NCBI RefSeq assembly: GCF_012273895.1
Contig: NC_052117.1
Location: 3,418,406 to 3,482,405 of the forward strand
Direction of reading: 5' to 3'
Source of the DNA: Zerene cesonia
Taxonomy: Eukaryota > Arthropoda > Insecta > Lepidoptera > Pieridae
Length of the DNA stretch: 64,000 nucleotides
The position numbers and the translations under genes were made by a program. The notes beneath the pieces are model-generated. The model saw nothing but the letters and a program-made list of their open reading frames with translations, had not been told where the DNA came from and did no database searches. Positions within the stretch are counted from its first letter, which is position 1; every line of letters begins with the position of its first letter. Below, piece after piece: positions 49,201-61,273 of this stretch.

Positions 49201-52200
49201 TTATTCTTATTACGGACAGCTTCTTCTTGTGCAATATTTGCCGGTTCCCGATTTGGCGCCTTATCTATTGGTAAATTATATTCGACGCCTAACACTTTTT
49301 GCTTATTAATTAACGCCTCTCTTTGCGCTTGCGTTCTTGGTTCTTGAATACTATCTCTCTCTTCTATCTTGACTATATTGAATTCTGCACCAAGGACTTT
49401 CATTCTGTTTCGCCTAGCTTCAGTGAATGGTGTCTCTTCGATATTGTTTTCTTCATCGACTGTGGTCAAACGTATTAACGGATGTTTAACTTGATTATTA
49501 TCATTATCAGTCTGCCCAAACTCATGGCACATGACCTTTTGCTTGTTTTTCAAAGCCGCTTCTCTTGCCTCTAGAAATCGTAAATTATCATTAACTCCAT
49601 CTAATTTCGATCCAATAACGTCACTAGATGTTTCTTTAGAGGTATGATTATTTTCACAATCTCTTATAATATTTCCCTGAGCGTCAAGCTCTAATTCATT
49701 ATCACAAAGCTTGTCTTTCTTCCCGACACCAAAAATACTTTTAGCTACATTGCATATGGCACTAAATACGTCGCTGGATGTTTGGGCTTTATTTCTATTT
49801 ATATTATGGTCAGATTCCTGAGTTTCAATCTCTTCAGAATCGAAGGAAGTTGTGGATTCAATCATATATGGGTTGTTTTCAGAAATAACATCTTTCTTTT
49901 CTTCACTATTATCGCCGTCTAGCCCGTCTTCTGATTTGAAATCACTTTGTATTGACATTGCCATAATTTCTTCATTCCGTTGATGCTCTAACTCTAACTT
50001 TTCCCGTTTCAAATTTCTTTCTTCAGTCGATAGTAATTGCATTCGCGTTTGATCTAATTGAAGGCGCTTTATCTTCCATTCTGTGTGTATTTTGCTTTTC
50101 TCTACTACCATGTTTAGCTTAGAGTAATATTCTAACATTTTATTCCTACAAAAAAAAGAACATTAATATAATTGATAAAGTAATCTTTTGAAATTGTATA
50201 ATCTGTGTTCTTATGTATAATTCAAATATTTCATCAGATATAACTTACTTTTCAACATCTCTTAGTTTAGAATCCACTTCTTCAGTGGCTTTTTCAGCGG
50301 CCTCTTCTAACTTATTGCGTTGCTTTTCTCGTTGTTTCGCTTTATTTTTGGCCGCTTTCGCTTCAGCCATAGCTGCTTCTAATACTCGAAGCGAATGCTG
50401 TTTTTCAGCAATTATTAGTTGCGCTAGACGTTTTCGTTCCGCTATTGTTCAACAAAATATAAATCTAAGGTTAATATTATAGCTTATTATATTAGTAAAT
50501 ATATATAATAAACATTTTCTACAAAAAAATTCGCCGTCGTTTCTAAGTAATTCCGCTCAAAATTCGAAATGACGACAATGTCTTGTCAAACACAAAATCA
50601 ATCACTTCAGTAGTTGATTACTCACTGAGTTATCAAGTAACAAAAAAAAGCAAAAACATACAGTCGAACCTCCGACTATATCGCCCTTCGTTTTTGGGAA
50701 CGTCGGTTAAACAGAAAATATTATTAATTATTTGAGTATTGATTTATAATTTGACGGCGCTTCACTGAAAAAACAACCTTATTGGCCATGCTTCAAAAGG
50801 TCTTTTTCTTTATATAATAGTTTAAATGGTTTGTTAGTGATTGTAGTGTTAAACTTTATAGCTACTGTTAATCTATCCATCTTCATATAAAAATAGAAAA
50901 ATTATATTTACCAACAATTTTCTCCATAGTCTCGGCTTGTTTCAGAGACGCCATTTCAGTGAAGGCTTTCCGTTCCGCCTCTCTCTTGAGCAGAATCTGA
51001 TCAAATGTAACAGGTTCGCCGCTGACGAACAGGCACCTAGTCCTGTACACGTTCAGTATTTGCTGTTCCCGTTCCAAGTCTTCGAAATTAGCGCAACATC
51101 GCACTGAGGGGTGATCCGATGATATGAGGAGAACGAGAGGATCCTTTAAATCGAATTTTATATTTGGTAAAGGCGGATTCGTTTCTATACTAAAATTTTA
51201 AAATTTGTAAAAGAACTTGCAAAAGTCTCGCGATTGATATTATCTTTTGAATATTAATTTTAAAGTCTTATATGTTTTAGGGGATCAAGTAGTTGCAAGT
51301 CTCTTGTGGGCCTTTCCTAGAGAAATTATTTGACACTGAAGGTGCTGGAGAAGGTAATAATTGATTTATAAAATTGAATAATGCATCAATGACAAATAAA
51401 ACAAACTTAGACACTTACAGTGGGATTACATAACTTCAAGAGTCTCAAAGATTTTCCACACAATAGTATGAAGCTTGCCAAAGGTCTCAAAAAGTCAGGT
51501 ACAGCCACGCTCAGTGTTATATGGAACCCTTTATCCCAGTATCTTTTTGTCCGAGAATTCACATATTGGCTATCCTTTCTTATGAAAAATTCGTTAAAAC
51601 GATCATCCAATTCACCTTCGAATATAAATTTTTCGATAAACCTACAAAAACAAGAAACAATTTGGGGAAACCAGTACATATTCATTATTACTTATAATAA
51701 ATGCGAAAGTACTTTGATTTATTTGTATGACATATACTTTTTAGCAGAGTGAAAAATGTTATTCATTTGGGAATTGTCTCTAACAACGCGGGCGAAACCG
51801 CGGGCCAAAATAATAGCATTTTATACATACTTAAAATAAACTGTGCATACAGTAACAAGAGAATTGTACAAAACAAGTGCCGTTGTTTTGTGTGTCACTA
51901 GTGATATTTCATTAAATAGGTAAGACATCAACTCAGCGCCATGCGGTATTGTCGATTTAGTATCTGAAACATTAACAAACAGTTTGTTTAATAGTTATTA
52001 TACAATTGTTTACTCCTTACTCATATTGTTCGCACTTCAACTGTATAAAAAAAAATTAAATGTAAAAAAAAATTAATGTCATTGCATTTATATAGAGGTC
52101 ATGTAGAATAAAAAAAAAGAAATCCATTTGTGTCTTAAATATAGACACAGACACATGTTTTTTTGGTGACTATATACTTTAAATCATAGTGCTGAAAGGC

Positions 52201-55200
52201 ATATAAAATATTTAAATCTGTATTTCACAACCACATTGTTTGAAATGCAAATGAAGTGCATTAGTAAATTTAAAAAAATAGATTACTTTAATGTTTTAAT
52301 CTTTAATCATTATATTGTACACTTACCAGTATTATTAAGCTTGTATATGGAAGCGATTGTTTCAATTTCATATTTCAATGGCTCCATATGATACAGTATT
52401 TGCAGTAGAGTTGGCATACAATTGAGATCTTCTAGCTTGTTATCACAAAACTCTTCAAATATGTCTGTTGCTTTTAAACGAAATTCCAATAAATATCGCC
52501 TAACAATCTCTCTTGAAGCCTGTGAAATTTCTCATATGAAATAGACTAGAATGTTATGTTTATTTCAGATCAATATACTTATATTGTTTTGAAATAAGAA
52601 TCAGTTTCCTCATAGCTATGATGGTACATATAATATGTACATCTATTTAAAATTTATCTAAAATAAAAGACACATTAGTTACACCACTTATAACTCGAGA
52701 GTGGTTGAATGGAATGGAAAGATTTCTTGTTTGGTTGAATGTGTCTAAGCTATTATTAAGATAATGATTGTCTAAAAATTGAAAAATATCTAGTTAGGCG
52801 TAGCCGGGGTGAGCAGCTAATAACATAAAAAAATTTAATTGTTGTTTAGTATATACAGCTGATATAATTTGATTTTCCTAAATATTTGATCAAAACAAAG
52901 CTTAAAAAACAGATTGGTTTAAATGCAAATAAGAAAGACAATATTCATCATGACAGATAAATAATAATAAAGAAAAATATTAACAAACCTCAAAAACAAG
53001 CCCTTTATCATGAAAATGGTCATCCACACTTTGATTGAAGGCAAAATCATATAATCTTCTATAATATGTGCCTATAAGCAACAATGTGGCTATATAGCCT
53101 TGCAAATGTTCCTTAGATATACATTCTAAAACTAAGTTCTCTTTTATGTAGAAGTATTTTGTATCCTTATTGTATGGAAATGATTTAGTTTCAATGCCAA
53201 CTGAAAAAGTAATATATAATGCAATTAAAAATACAACTACAATAAATATGAATCAAATTATTTTATCATGGTTTTATATACACAGACATTAATATAACTT
53301 TTATTCATCAGACTTTGACTATTGACTAGCAGTCTATGTATATATATATATTACATATTACATAGCACTAATGAATCACCAGTGAAGAATTTTATCGAAT
53401 TGGTTGAATATTGCGTTAAATTAGCATGTTATAAATATATAGATAAACATAGAGGTAAAGATAAGCTGACATTTCTCACTAAGAGGTGGTTTTAGGTTCT
53501 TATCGGCAAGCTAAATAATAAATTAATCAAACTTCATAGCTCATCATTGTAACATACCAATTAAATACATGATATGTCTAATGAACCGCTTCTCTGATAT
53601 AATACTGAGGTCAGACATAATACCACCGTAATTTTCTCTCCAGAGCAACATTTCCCTTGATGAAGTTGATATCAGTTGCCTTTCATGTACTTGTGGTAGT
53701 TTGGCTGGAAACATTAATTCATAGCTAGTAATTTGACTCTTTTGAACTACTATAGTTTAGATTGCTAAAAATATAACCTAAGCCCTTTTTTACACACACT
53801 TAACTAAATCAAAGTTGAAAAAAATATATAACAACTTCATATTTTTAATATTACTAAGAGTGTAGAAATAAATAACAAGCCAATTTGAAATAAAAATTAT
53901 TAAGGGTAAAAAGACTGACTGAACTGAGCTGGCTAAAAAATCAATTAATTTATACTCACATACATAATCCCAAATATCACCCGGCACATCTTTATCAACT
54001 TGTGATGCAATTTCCCATATATTTTTGTCATCTAATTCTACTTCGGAAGATACTTTAGGATCCGGTTTTACCTCAGTACTTGCAAAAGACACCTGTATTA
54101 CACATTTTTAAGGAATTTATAGTAATTTATTTAAAACTGCAATATTTTAAATTTATAAAGACCTATTACAAATTATTATGGTCATAAACACAAAATAAAT
54201 AAAATAATGAAATATAGTATATTAAAACCTTAACCTGAACTCTAATTAGGTTATTACAGAATAAAAATCCATGACCATTTAATTTTACACCCATAATCCC
54301 TACCAAGCCAAATATATCTTTAGATCGTAAATTATTACACAACATGAAACCCTTTTAACAAGCTAAACAAGAACAATTTCTTAAATACTACAACATTTAT
54401 CTAATTGATTATTTACCTTAGGCACAGCTGATTGAGATTTTGGTATGACCAAATCTCTTGGAGTTGTCAACCTTGGCAAATTAAAAATATTGCTTTCAGA
54501 GTATGGAGAAACTTGAGTGGATGTCATTGATGAAAGAGTCATGGGACTTAAAAACGTTTTCACTTCAACACCCTGCTGTGATGAACAGTCTGGAAGCACT
54601 GTATACAAAAATAAATTAATCAGTGAGCTATTACATGAAACTAGTGAAATAGTTTCTAAATATAAACTTACAGGATCTTGAATCAAAACTTTCAACTGTG
54701 TATTCCATATAGCTTTGTTTATTGTTCAGATTGTTAGCATTACTTTTTAGTTTGAAAGGTAATTCAAATATGTATGACGGATAATATGGATAAGGTTGAG
54801 AACCGAATGATTCTCTTTTCGGTTTTGGTAACATTTCTTGTAGTAACCCAAAGGTAAATGGTTTCTGAAAAATAAACTAAATTATCAGCAATTGACACAC
54901 TATAATGTTTATAGTATATAGGCTTTTAATGTAATATTAAAGATATATTAATTAAATGAAATGAAATCCTGTATGTACCACCACTATAGTGGTCAATATG
55001 GAGATATTGTCTTGATAACAATTGCATAGATACTATCATTTGCCTTATCTAAATAAATTATATAACAATGTTCTAATGAGGTTTGTTTATAAATGAAATA
55101 AAAGGATGATTAAAATTTACTTGTGTAATGTCAGAACTCAGACAAAGAATATTAAGCGTCAGAAGGGAAGAAGATTCATTTTTTCAGAAATGTAGCTAGT

Positions 55201-55703
55201 TTTAATAAATCTTCATATAAAAATATACTGTATAACAGTAAACTGGTATATTTATTATATTTTTGCATAATAATAAATTTGCATACCTGAAAAATTTCTT
55301 GAGATGTATCTTCAGGTACAGAATTGTATAGTTTAACAAGAAATTTAACAACACTATAAGCATGTTCTTTATTTTCTGATAAATTCCTTATTTCACTGAT
55401 TGTTTTCTTAAGCTCGATACATCGTTTGTATTCAAAGACATTTTTTACACTTTGCTGCATTACAAAATGGCAAGAAAGCAATTCAACTAATGGATCTCCT
55501 CCAGGCAGAGAAACCTCAGACGAAGTCCTTTTTAGTATTATTTCATATGAACGGGACCGCATTTTTGCTGCAAGATGTTTAGGTGAATTTCTGGTTTGTT
55601 GACATTTATGTGCAGTTTTTTCACATAACTTTGTTAGTAATTCGTAAACACTCGCATTTTCATAGCGGTCACTGGTGATTTTGGTAATTTCTCTGTTATC
55701 CAT
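46251..55703 (-). CDS. TUBGCP6: Gamma-tubulin complex component 6 (16 exons)
   Basis: Exons, 5' to 3' on the - strand: 55703-55287, 54864-54672, 54598-54417, 54092-53960, 53704-53558, 53200-52989, 52519-52327, 51963-51831, 51641-51419, 51189-50912, 50441-50249, 50145-49041, 48884-48086, 47847-47624, 47246-46909, 46479-46251. All junctions are GT-AG, and all phases agree except exon 9 to 10. The product is about 1668 aa, near human GCP6 and longer than other GCPs. The N-terminal Spc97/98 domain (GRIP1) spans exons 4-9: DIWDYV, LLWRENYGG, YLLEFRLKATDIFEEF, FILLCGKSLRLLKLCNP. A long insert with coiled coil (exons 10-12) and four KVLG-type repeats is the hallmark of GCP6. GRIP2 fills exons 13-16: NWPLNIILSQEALLRYAKVF, then HIMASLIRALDNY. 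GCP6 belongs to the gamma-tubulin ring complex, which nucleates microtubules at centrosomes and spindles. The start at 55703 is the first in-frame ATG. Confidence 0.9.
46559..46736 (+). mobile_element. Helitron-like fragment in GCP6 intron 15, 'CACTACATAGTAT' family
   Basis: Matches 23018-23205 in order (ATCACTACATAGTAT, CAAAGTCGCTTTCTG, 'ACTACGCAACGGATC', 'TTAAATTACTCCGAATTTAA'). It ends CAAAAGCTAG, a CTAG terminus. It is inserted opposite to the gene's strand. Confidence 0.6.
47392..47556 (+). mobile_element. Non-LTR retrotransposon 3' tail in GCP6 intron 14
   Basis: Carries GGTTGTCTGGAAGAGATCGC, TGCCTTAGCGATAAGAACGC and an AATAAAG signal followed by a TGTTTGTTTG run. It is the same tail as at 16916-17060 and is antisense to GCP6. 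Confidence 0.7.
49185..49572 (-). repeat. Four degenerate KVLG-type repeats encoded in GCP6 exon 12
   Basis: In protein order: EAALKNKQKVMCHEFGQ, EARRNRMKVLGAEFN, REALINKQKVLGVEYN, EEAVRNKNKVLGSDYD, spaced about 40, 40 and 28 residues apart. Human GCP6 also has a set of tandem repeats in its central insert, which are known targets of the kinase PLK4. The repeats here are fewer and more spread out. Confidence 0.8.
50662..50765 (+). mobile_element. Truncated pogo/Tigger-like DNA transposon end in GCP6 intron 10
   Basis: A TA dinucleotide is followed by CAGTCGAACCTCCGACTATA and 'TCGCCCTTCG', which resembles the terminal repeat of Tc1/mariner-class pogo/Tigger elements. No matching inverted end was found, so it is a fragment. 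It lies in the intron between exons 10 and 11. Confidence 0.4.
51337..51344 (-). other. Candidate 8-nt microexon of GCP6
   Basis: On the - strand the sequence CTTCTCCAG|CACCTTCA|GTGTCA gives an acceptor, 8 exon bases and a donor. Including it shifts exon 10 into the correct frame (see the findings). It would add His-Leu and start another His, giving LKLCNPTHLHIETNPP. From memory, human GCP6 has a similar C-P-x-H-x-L arrangement at this point. It is a hypothesis and not included in the exon list above. Confidence 0.4.
51685..51815 (+). mobile_element. Helitron-like fragment in GCP6 intron 8
   Basis: TTATAATAAATGCGAAAGTA at the left and GCGGGCGAAACCGCGGGCC at the right match the two ends of Lep1-type elements. 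The middle is mostly lost. Confidence 0.5.
52790..52822 (-). repeat. Short dispersed-repeat scrap in GCP6 intron 6
   Basis: On the - strand it reads TTAGCTGCTCACCCCGGCTA and then CGCC, the start of the 'ACTAGCTGTTCGCCCCGGC' family seen at 36058. Confidence 0.45.
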
Positions 55704-57239
55704 TTTGAGGCTGTGGGGCACGATATATGTAGTGTTGTATGTGGTATAATGTTGTTGGTAAAAACTAATATTGTTTCAAAGAAATATCCCAAAAGTCCAG
55801 TCACATTTTTCCGGTTTAACTTAGGCGTTAATTCTTCTGATAATTTTTAACAAAAACTTTTACAAAAATATGCTCTTACATTTAAAGACCTCATACTATT
55901 TCCTATGTCTTAAATTTTATTTTCAAAATTTCGACATGACGGCGACTAGAGTTCGAAAATCAAAAATAATTATGAAAAATAATAAACATTAGACATTACC
56001 TACACAAAGACGACAGATGATACCTAATCTGAGTCTGACATATGACATTCGACAAGTAATTTTTTTTAATTTTCGTGACCATCCCACAAAGGCTTAATTT
56101 TTTTTAAAAAAGCCCCATAAAGTTCTTTAAGGTATGTCTCCTTATATTATGACATTTTTATTGAGATTGTAATCAGATAGGTAACTAGATTTCTAAATAA
56201 AGCTAAAATCCCATTGCAAAGGCTTAGTAACTTCGATGTTCGTTCAATGAGTTAAAGAAGTATAACGTATTAAATTCAAATACTTGATTTAAAAAAAAAT
56301 CATTACAAATAAGTCATGAAACCCTAAAACTCTATAAACCAAAGACTAAGAGTAGTAGTTCTAAATTGTAGATGCACCAAAATTAAAATACATTTGTATT
56401 GATAAAATTAATTCTGTTTCTACATACATAGGGCTCAATATCTTATATCCAGCCCAACGCGATCCTGGCAAAAGGACTTCTGGAGCAAAGCGACAGTGTG
56501 CTCTTGCCTGGACTGGAATATAACATAACACTTTTGTATTTTTTATAATAATTGTTAAAACATTTTATCGGAAAATTTGTTACTCAAATCACTTATTAAA
56601 AAAGAATCCTATTTGTGTAATTTTCTTTTTGTCATTACTATTAATGACTTATAAAAATTAAATGATTGGAAATGTGCTTGTTACAATTTCAATATTTTTT
56701 TTTTATTTCGTTACTTCTCAATCTTAACTTTATCGCTGTAGCAAAGCGGATGTTTTTCTTTCCTTTTTTAATTTCTACTCTTAACAATTTGTGGCGCTTC
56801 TGTTAAAATTATTCCACTTCCTACTTTCCACGGAGTAACGAGTTACGAGATTCTATTACATAACTATATTGATAATATTTAATCTGTGCCTAGGGTATTA
56901 GTGAGGCCACCTTAGTCCTTTTTCGGCAGAATCCAGTCCTTTTTGGTGTATTCTCATTCGTGAATATTGACTTTTAATATTTTTAAGCATTTTCTAGCTA
57001 GTTTTGACTGCCGAGTTGCCCTTTTTACCAAAACAAAGTGGTAACACTGCATGTTCGTACTTCTTAATCTGTGAATTACCTATGGCCATTGACTGCCGTC
57101 AATGTCTACAAAAGCAAAAGTACAAAAATAACCTTTCAGTTTTAACTAAATAAGATTTTTTTGTGATTTAACTAAACAAGTTTGGAAAAAAGTAATCGTT
57201 ATTTCTGTTAAACGAAGGAGAAAATAAACAAAATAAAGG
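55704..57239. promoter_or_regulatory. Divergent intergenic region between GCP6 and mRpL17
   Basis: About 1.5 kb separates the two start codons, which point away from each other. I see no TATA/initiator pair I would trust and no coding exon. Short T-rich and A-rich runs are the only structure. Confidence 0.45.
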
Positions 57240-58003
57240 ATGAACCAGGCTGACGTAACAAAATTAGTTTCTAAGCTGCGAATCAAGATACCTCCTAAAC
57301 ATAGGCGCCTAAGCGATCCACAGGGTCCCGAAGGAAGAATAAATAAACTTCGTAAAACTGTAACTGGATTGATTAAATATGAGAGAATTGAGCTAAATTA
57401 TAGTAGAGCTGATGAAGCCCGCCAGTATGCCGAACGGGTATACATATAATTAATACAGACTTATTGTTTTGGAATAATATTTATTACAAGATTAAAATAT
57501 TGAAGTTGAATTAAATTTATATTTCATGTTCTAAATTCAAAAACAATTATATTAATATTACACTCTGATAATTAATTTATATTTTTCGTTATCTTATTTT
57601 TTTACAGTTAATAACAGAAGCAATTAATCATGGGGATTGTCATAAGCCTACAATGGAAATGGCTGACTATTGGCTACTAGAGAAACAATTAGTTCATAAA
57701 CTATTTAAAGTCCTAGTTCCTCGTTTTGAAAATAGTAACTCTGCATATACAAGGATGTTAAAAGCACCAAATCCTGCTTATGGACGTATTATAGACAAAG
57801 CTGTATTGGAATTGCGAGGGAATCCTTTTCCAACACTACAAAATAAACAAGCCAACAATAGGCAATTGCTCCAAAATATACTTTTGGATGCAGCAAAATA
57901 TGACTATAGACAAGCAAAGTATGCTGAAATGGCTGAGAAAATATCAAATTCAGAAAAAAGCCAGCCAATCGAAAATAAAACTATAAAATCAGTTGATACA
58001 TAA
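57240..58003 (+). CDS. mRpL17: Mitochondrial ribosomal protein L17 (bL17m), 2 exons
   Basis: Join 57240-57437 and 57608-58003, 197 aa. The donor is ACGG|GTATAC, the acceptor TTTTTTACAG, and the intron is in phase 0. The protein follows the L17 fold: MNQADVTKLVSKLRIKIPPK, a HRRL and GPEGR.NKLRKTVTGLIKYER segment, then EARQYAERLITEAINHGD, MEMADYWLLEKQLVHKLFKV, LVPRFEN and NSAYTRMLKAPNPAYGR. This is the usual order for animal MRPL17. It is a protein of the large subunit of the mitochondrial ribosome, near the exit tunnel in bacterial structures. The length is a little above the human protein (about 175 aa), owing to a C-terminal tail. The ATG is the first in the frame and lies in an A-rich context. 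No separate presequence stands out. Confidence 0.93.
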
Positions 58004-59373
58004 TTTGTTGAGTAATGTTTATTATTTAAGTAATAGAATATAGTATATTACATAGATGATTACTTATTTTTTATTTTAATTATTCCTCATGAAAAATTAT
58101 TATTTCATAATCCACCTATTGTTCTCCATTGTTAAAAATGTAGCTAGATGCATGTACAAAATTGTTAAATATACATGTAATTTATCATTACATTTGTATA
58201 ATGTCAAAAGTGTATAGTGTTCAGTTATAACTGTTCTGAAGGCAAGGTATGTAGAAGAAATTAAAAAGAAAAACATGCTAATATACATTTTATAACTTAC
58301 ATCAAAGTTTTATTACATACAGTAGTTTCTGGTCATATTATCTTGTTTTAACCCTTTCTATATCAATAATTTAATGTTGATAGTGAAGAATGTATAATCA
58401 TGACATGTTCTTTGTACCTAATAAGGTTGTATTGAATGTTCTTGAAACAAAAAATAGAAAGGAGCATGCTAAAGAAAACAAATTCTACCACCATTTCAAT
58501 GATAATTTGAATTCTAAATAAGATAAATTTTTATCACAATAAGGTATAAGACTAGAAAGTATACCTAAGTCATAATAAATGTCACAAAGAACCTTTGTAA
58601 ATAACCCCCTTATCTTAGCTTTACAAAAGTTGACTTTGGATAAAAATTACTTGAAATAGATGTAACTTTCTGATAGTAGATTAATTTTCTATTCTTTAAG
58701 TGGTTATTGAGCTACATTGTAATAAACATAATAATATTAAAAATAAGCATAAGTACATACATTTTATAATTTTAGAATAGATTAATAGAAGTATTCTTGA
58801 TGCAGTAATATTGTGAGAAATTAATCAGAAATTAAATTTTAATTAAGCTTATGGTTAGTGTCTAATTATAATAAAATTGAGTAAGAGCAAGTTATATAGG
58901 GTCAGGATAGATCATACAAATTGAATCAGTTAAATGGAATATTTTTCCAAATGGTGAATTTAAACATATGTACTTATTAACGACGAATTCGTATTAAATA
59001 AGTGTAGTAATAACGAATAAGTATTGTCGTTCGCCAATCTCCGTGTTATCAGTGTCGTTTTAATTTTAATATAAAATCCCATAAAAGAGTTGGAACTAAC
59101 CTATAATCAATTTTCATTCAATATCGTCAGAACTGTGGATAGCAAATAATAAACAATAGCAAAAAGCAATAAGCAAACTGATGTTGTAGGTTATCTAGCA
59201 ACTTATCGAAGATTGTGTTATTTACAGTTTACATAACATCGCGTTTGTAATAATTATTACTACTAGGTCCTTACAAAGGAATACAAGCATTTACACATAT
59301 TGTTTTGTATGTTGTCTCTATACGTTTAAATATTTTTGTCATCAAATTTGTAATACAATATAATTATTAAAGC
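58004..59373. other. Intergenic region between mRpL17 and ribokinase
   Basis: No gene is seen. Near 59049-59053 there is a TCAGT initiator-like word (TTATCAGTGTCG) that could start the ribokinase transcript, about 320 bases before its ATG. Confidence 0.4.
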
Positions 59374-61273
59374 ATGTCAAGTCTACCAAAAATTGTGGTT
59401 GTTGGATCCTGCTCCGTCGATTTCACTACGTACGTATACTGATATTTTCGCTATTATGAAACCCTAAAAAATTATATAAGAAGGTATACACCGTTACTTT
59501 TTCTTATCAAAATTATAAAAAGAAGAATGAAAGAATGTATCATAATACATAATTAAAAGTAAAATAGATTTTATGTAGAATAATAATATTCTGCACGCGT
59601 CACGTTTATCTCAAATACGTAACATAAGGGCACACACACACAGTACGTAATATTCGATTTCATATTTTTTCAAGCAGATTAGGTTTTTTTATTATCTATT
59701 TACTCAAATATGTGATATATGATTAAATATTATTTTCCATTATATATATTTGATAGAATCGGAAAGCAGTTGGAGTAATTATATAAGATTTTTTAATTAT
59801 ATATATTTATGTATTATTATTTTACAGTTATGCACCAAAACTACCTAACCCTGGAGAAACAATTCATGGTACAAAATTTACAACAAGTTTTGGAGGTAAA
59901 GGAGCAAATCAATGTGTTGCGGCCGCTAAATTAGGTGGCAATACCTATATGATATGTAGAGTAAGTACAAATTTGGTGATCATGATAAAAAACTATTATT
60001 ATTTACTATAATATGCAATAAAAATATTGTAGGTTGGGGATGATGATTGGGGTGGTAAATACAAGGAAAATCTCAAAAGCTTTGGTATTGATGTTACTCA
60101 TACAAAGACAACAACAGATAGCACTACTGGAATCGCTCAAATAACTGTTTCATCTAATGGGGAAAATCAAATTGTTATTGTGGCTGGTGCTAATAATCAC
60201 CTTAATAAATCTGATATTCAAGGTGCTCTAAGTCTAATAAAAAATGCAGATATTATAATTAGTCAATTAGAAACACCTGTCGATACTACGTATGAAGCGT
60301 TCAAGCTGTGTAACGGAGTAAGTATTTCTTTTATATTCCAATTAATACTTTAAAATCATACCACCCGTCCATACCTTAACTTCTTCTGATTTATAGATCA
60401 AGCTTTTAAATGCAGCGCCAGCGAGAACAGACATTAAAAATCTTTTAGAGTTATGTACTGTGCTGTGTGTAAATGAGCCTGAAGCTTCTCTATTAGTAGG
60501 TTTCGAAGTAAATTTATCGTAAGTAAATTATTTATTTTGCACTTATGTACGTATTATCCGAATTTATTTTTATGTTGTCCTATATAAAATTATGAAATAT
60601 TTTTTCTTTTTAGCAATATAAAATTAGCCCTGAAGGAATTATTAGATACAGGGTGTAAAATTGCAATTATAACTTTGGGTGATAAAGGAGCAGCATATTC
60701 AAGCAGTAATGATAGTCAATGTATTCATATACCCTGTGAAAAAGTAATACCTGTTGACACCACGGTATGATAATACATTTAATGAAAATAAGTAATACCA
60801 GTGTATACCTGCTTACATTACTCCCACAAGGGTCATTTTAGAAGAGACGTACGGTAAAAAAAAAATCAACATGATTTAGTCCCATATTTCAATTTCCACT
60901 AGTACCTACACATCCATTTGTAATGTAAAAAAAAATCCCAAATCAGAAAGCATAGAATAAAGGTGTGTACTAAAACGCGACTTGTGACTACATATTTTTG
61001 TAATGCATTCGTTGCATCGTTTTTGGGGTATTTTTATGTTATTTATAATAGTGAATCCTTATTTTCCTGAATATGGTTAATTTACAGGGTGCTGGTGACG
61101 CTTTTGTTGGAGCACTAGCAACTTTTCTTGTAACACAAAAGGATCGCGCCATACATCAAATAATTGGTGCCGCGTGTGATGTTGCCAGTAAATCTGTAAT
61201 TAATGAAGGCACACAATCAAGTTTTCCGGATAAATTTATCTGTCAAGAAAATTATAAATACACCGTTTTGTAG
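59374..61273 (+). CDS. RBKS: Ribokinase (6 exons)
   Basis: Exons 59374-59429, 59828-59960, 60033-60317, 60397-60518, 60614-60764, 61088-61273; 310 aa; all GT-AG and all phases consistent. It is a PfkB/ribokinase family protein. It opens with VVVGSCSVDFT and YAPKLPNPGETIHG (the ribose-binding side), then SFGGKGANQCVAAAKLG (PfkB signature 1), VGDDDWG, the NEPEASLL motif, TLGDKGAA, and the signature 2 loop DTTGAGDAFVGALA with the catalytic base in GAGD. The length matches the family (about 300-320). Ribokinase phosphorylates D-ribose to ribose 5-phosphate with ATP, feeding nucleotide and pentose phosphate metabolism in the cytosol. An AATAAA lies at 61327-61332. The exon 5 to 6 junction splits exactly at VDTT|GAGD. 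Confidence 0.95.

Noticed and set aside
51419..51855. Second-best idea that GCP6 exon 9 uses a different donor (TTAT|GTAATC) to fix the frame
   Set aside because: Joining it to exon 10 creates a stop codon or removes the conserved LCNP residues.
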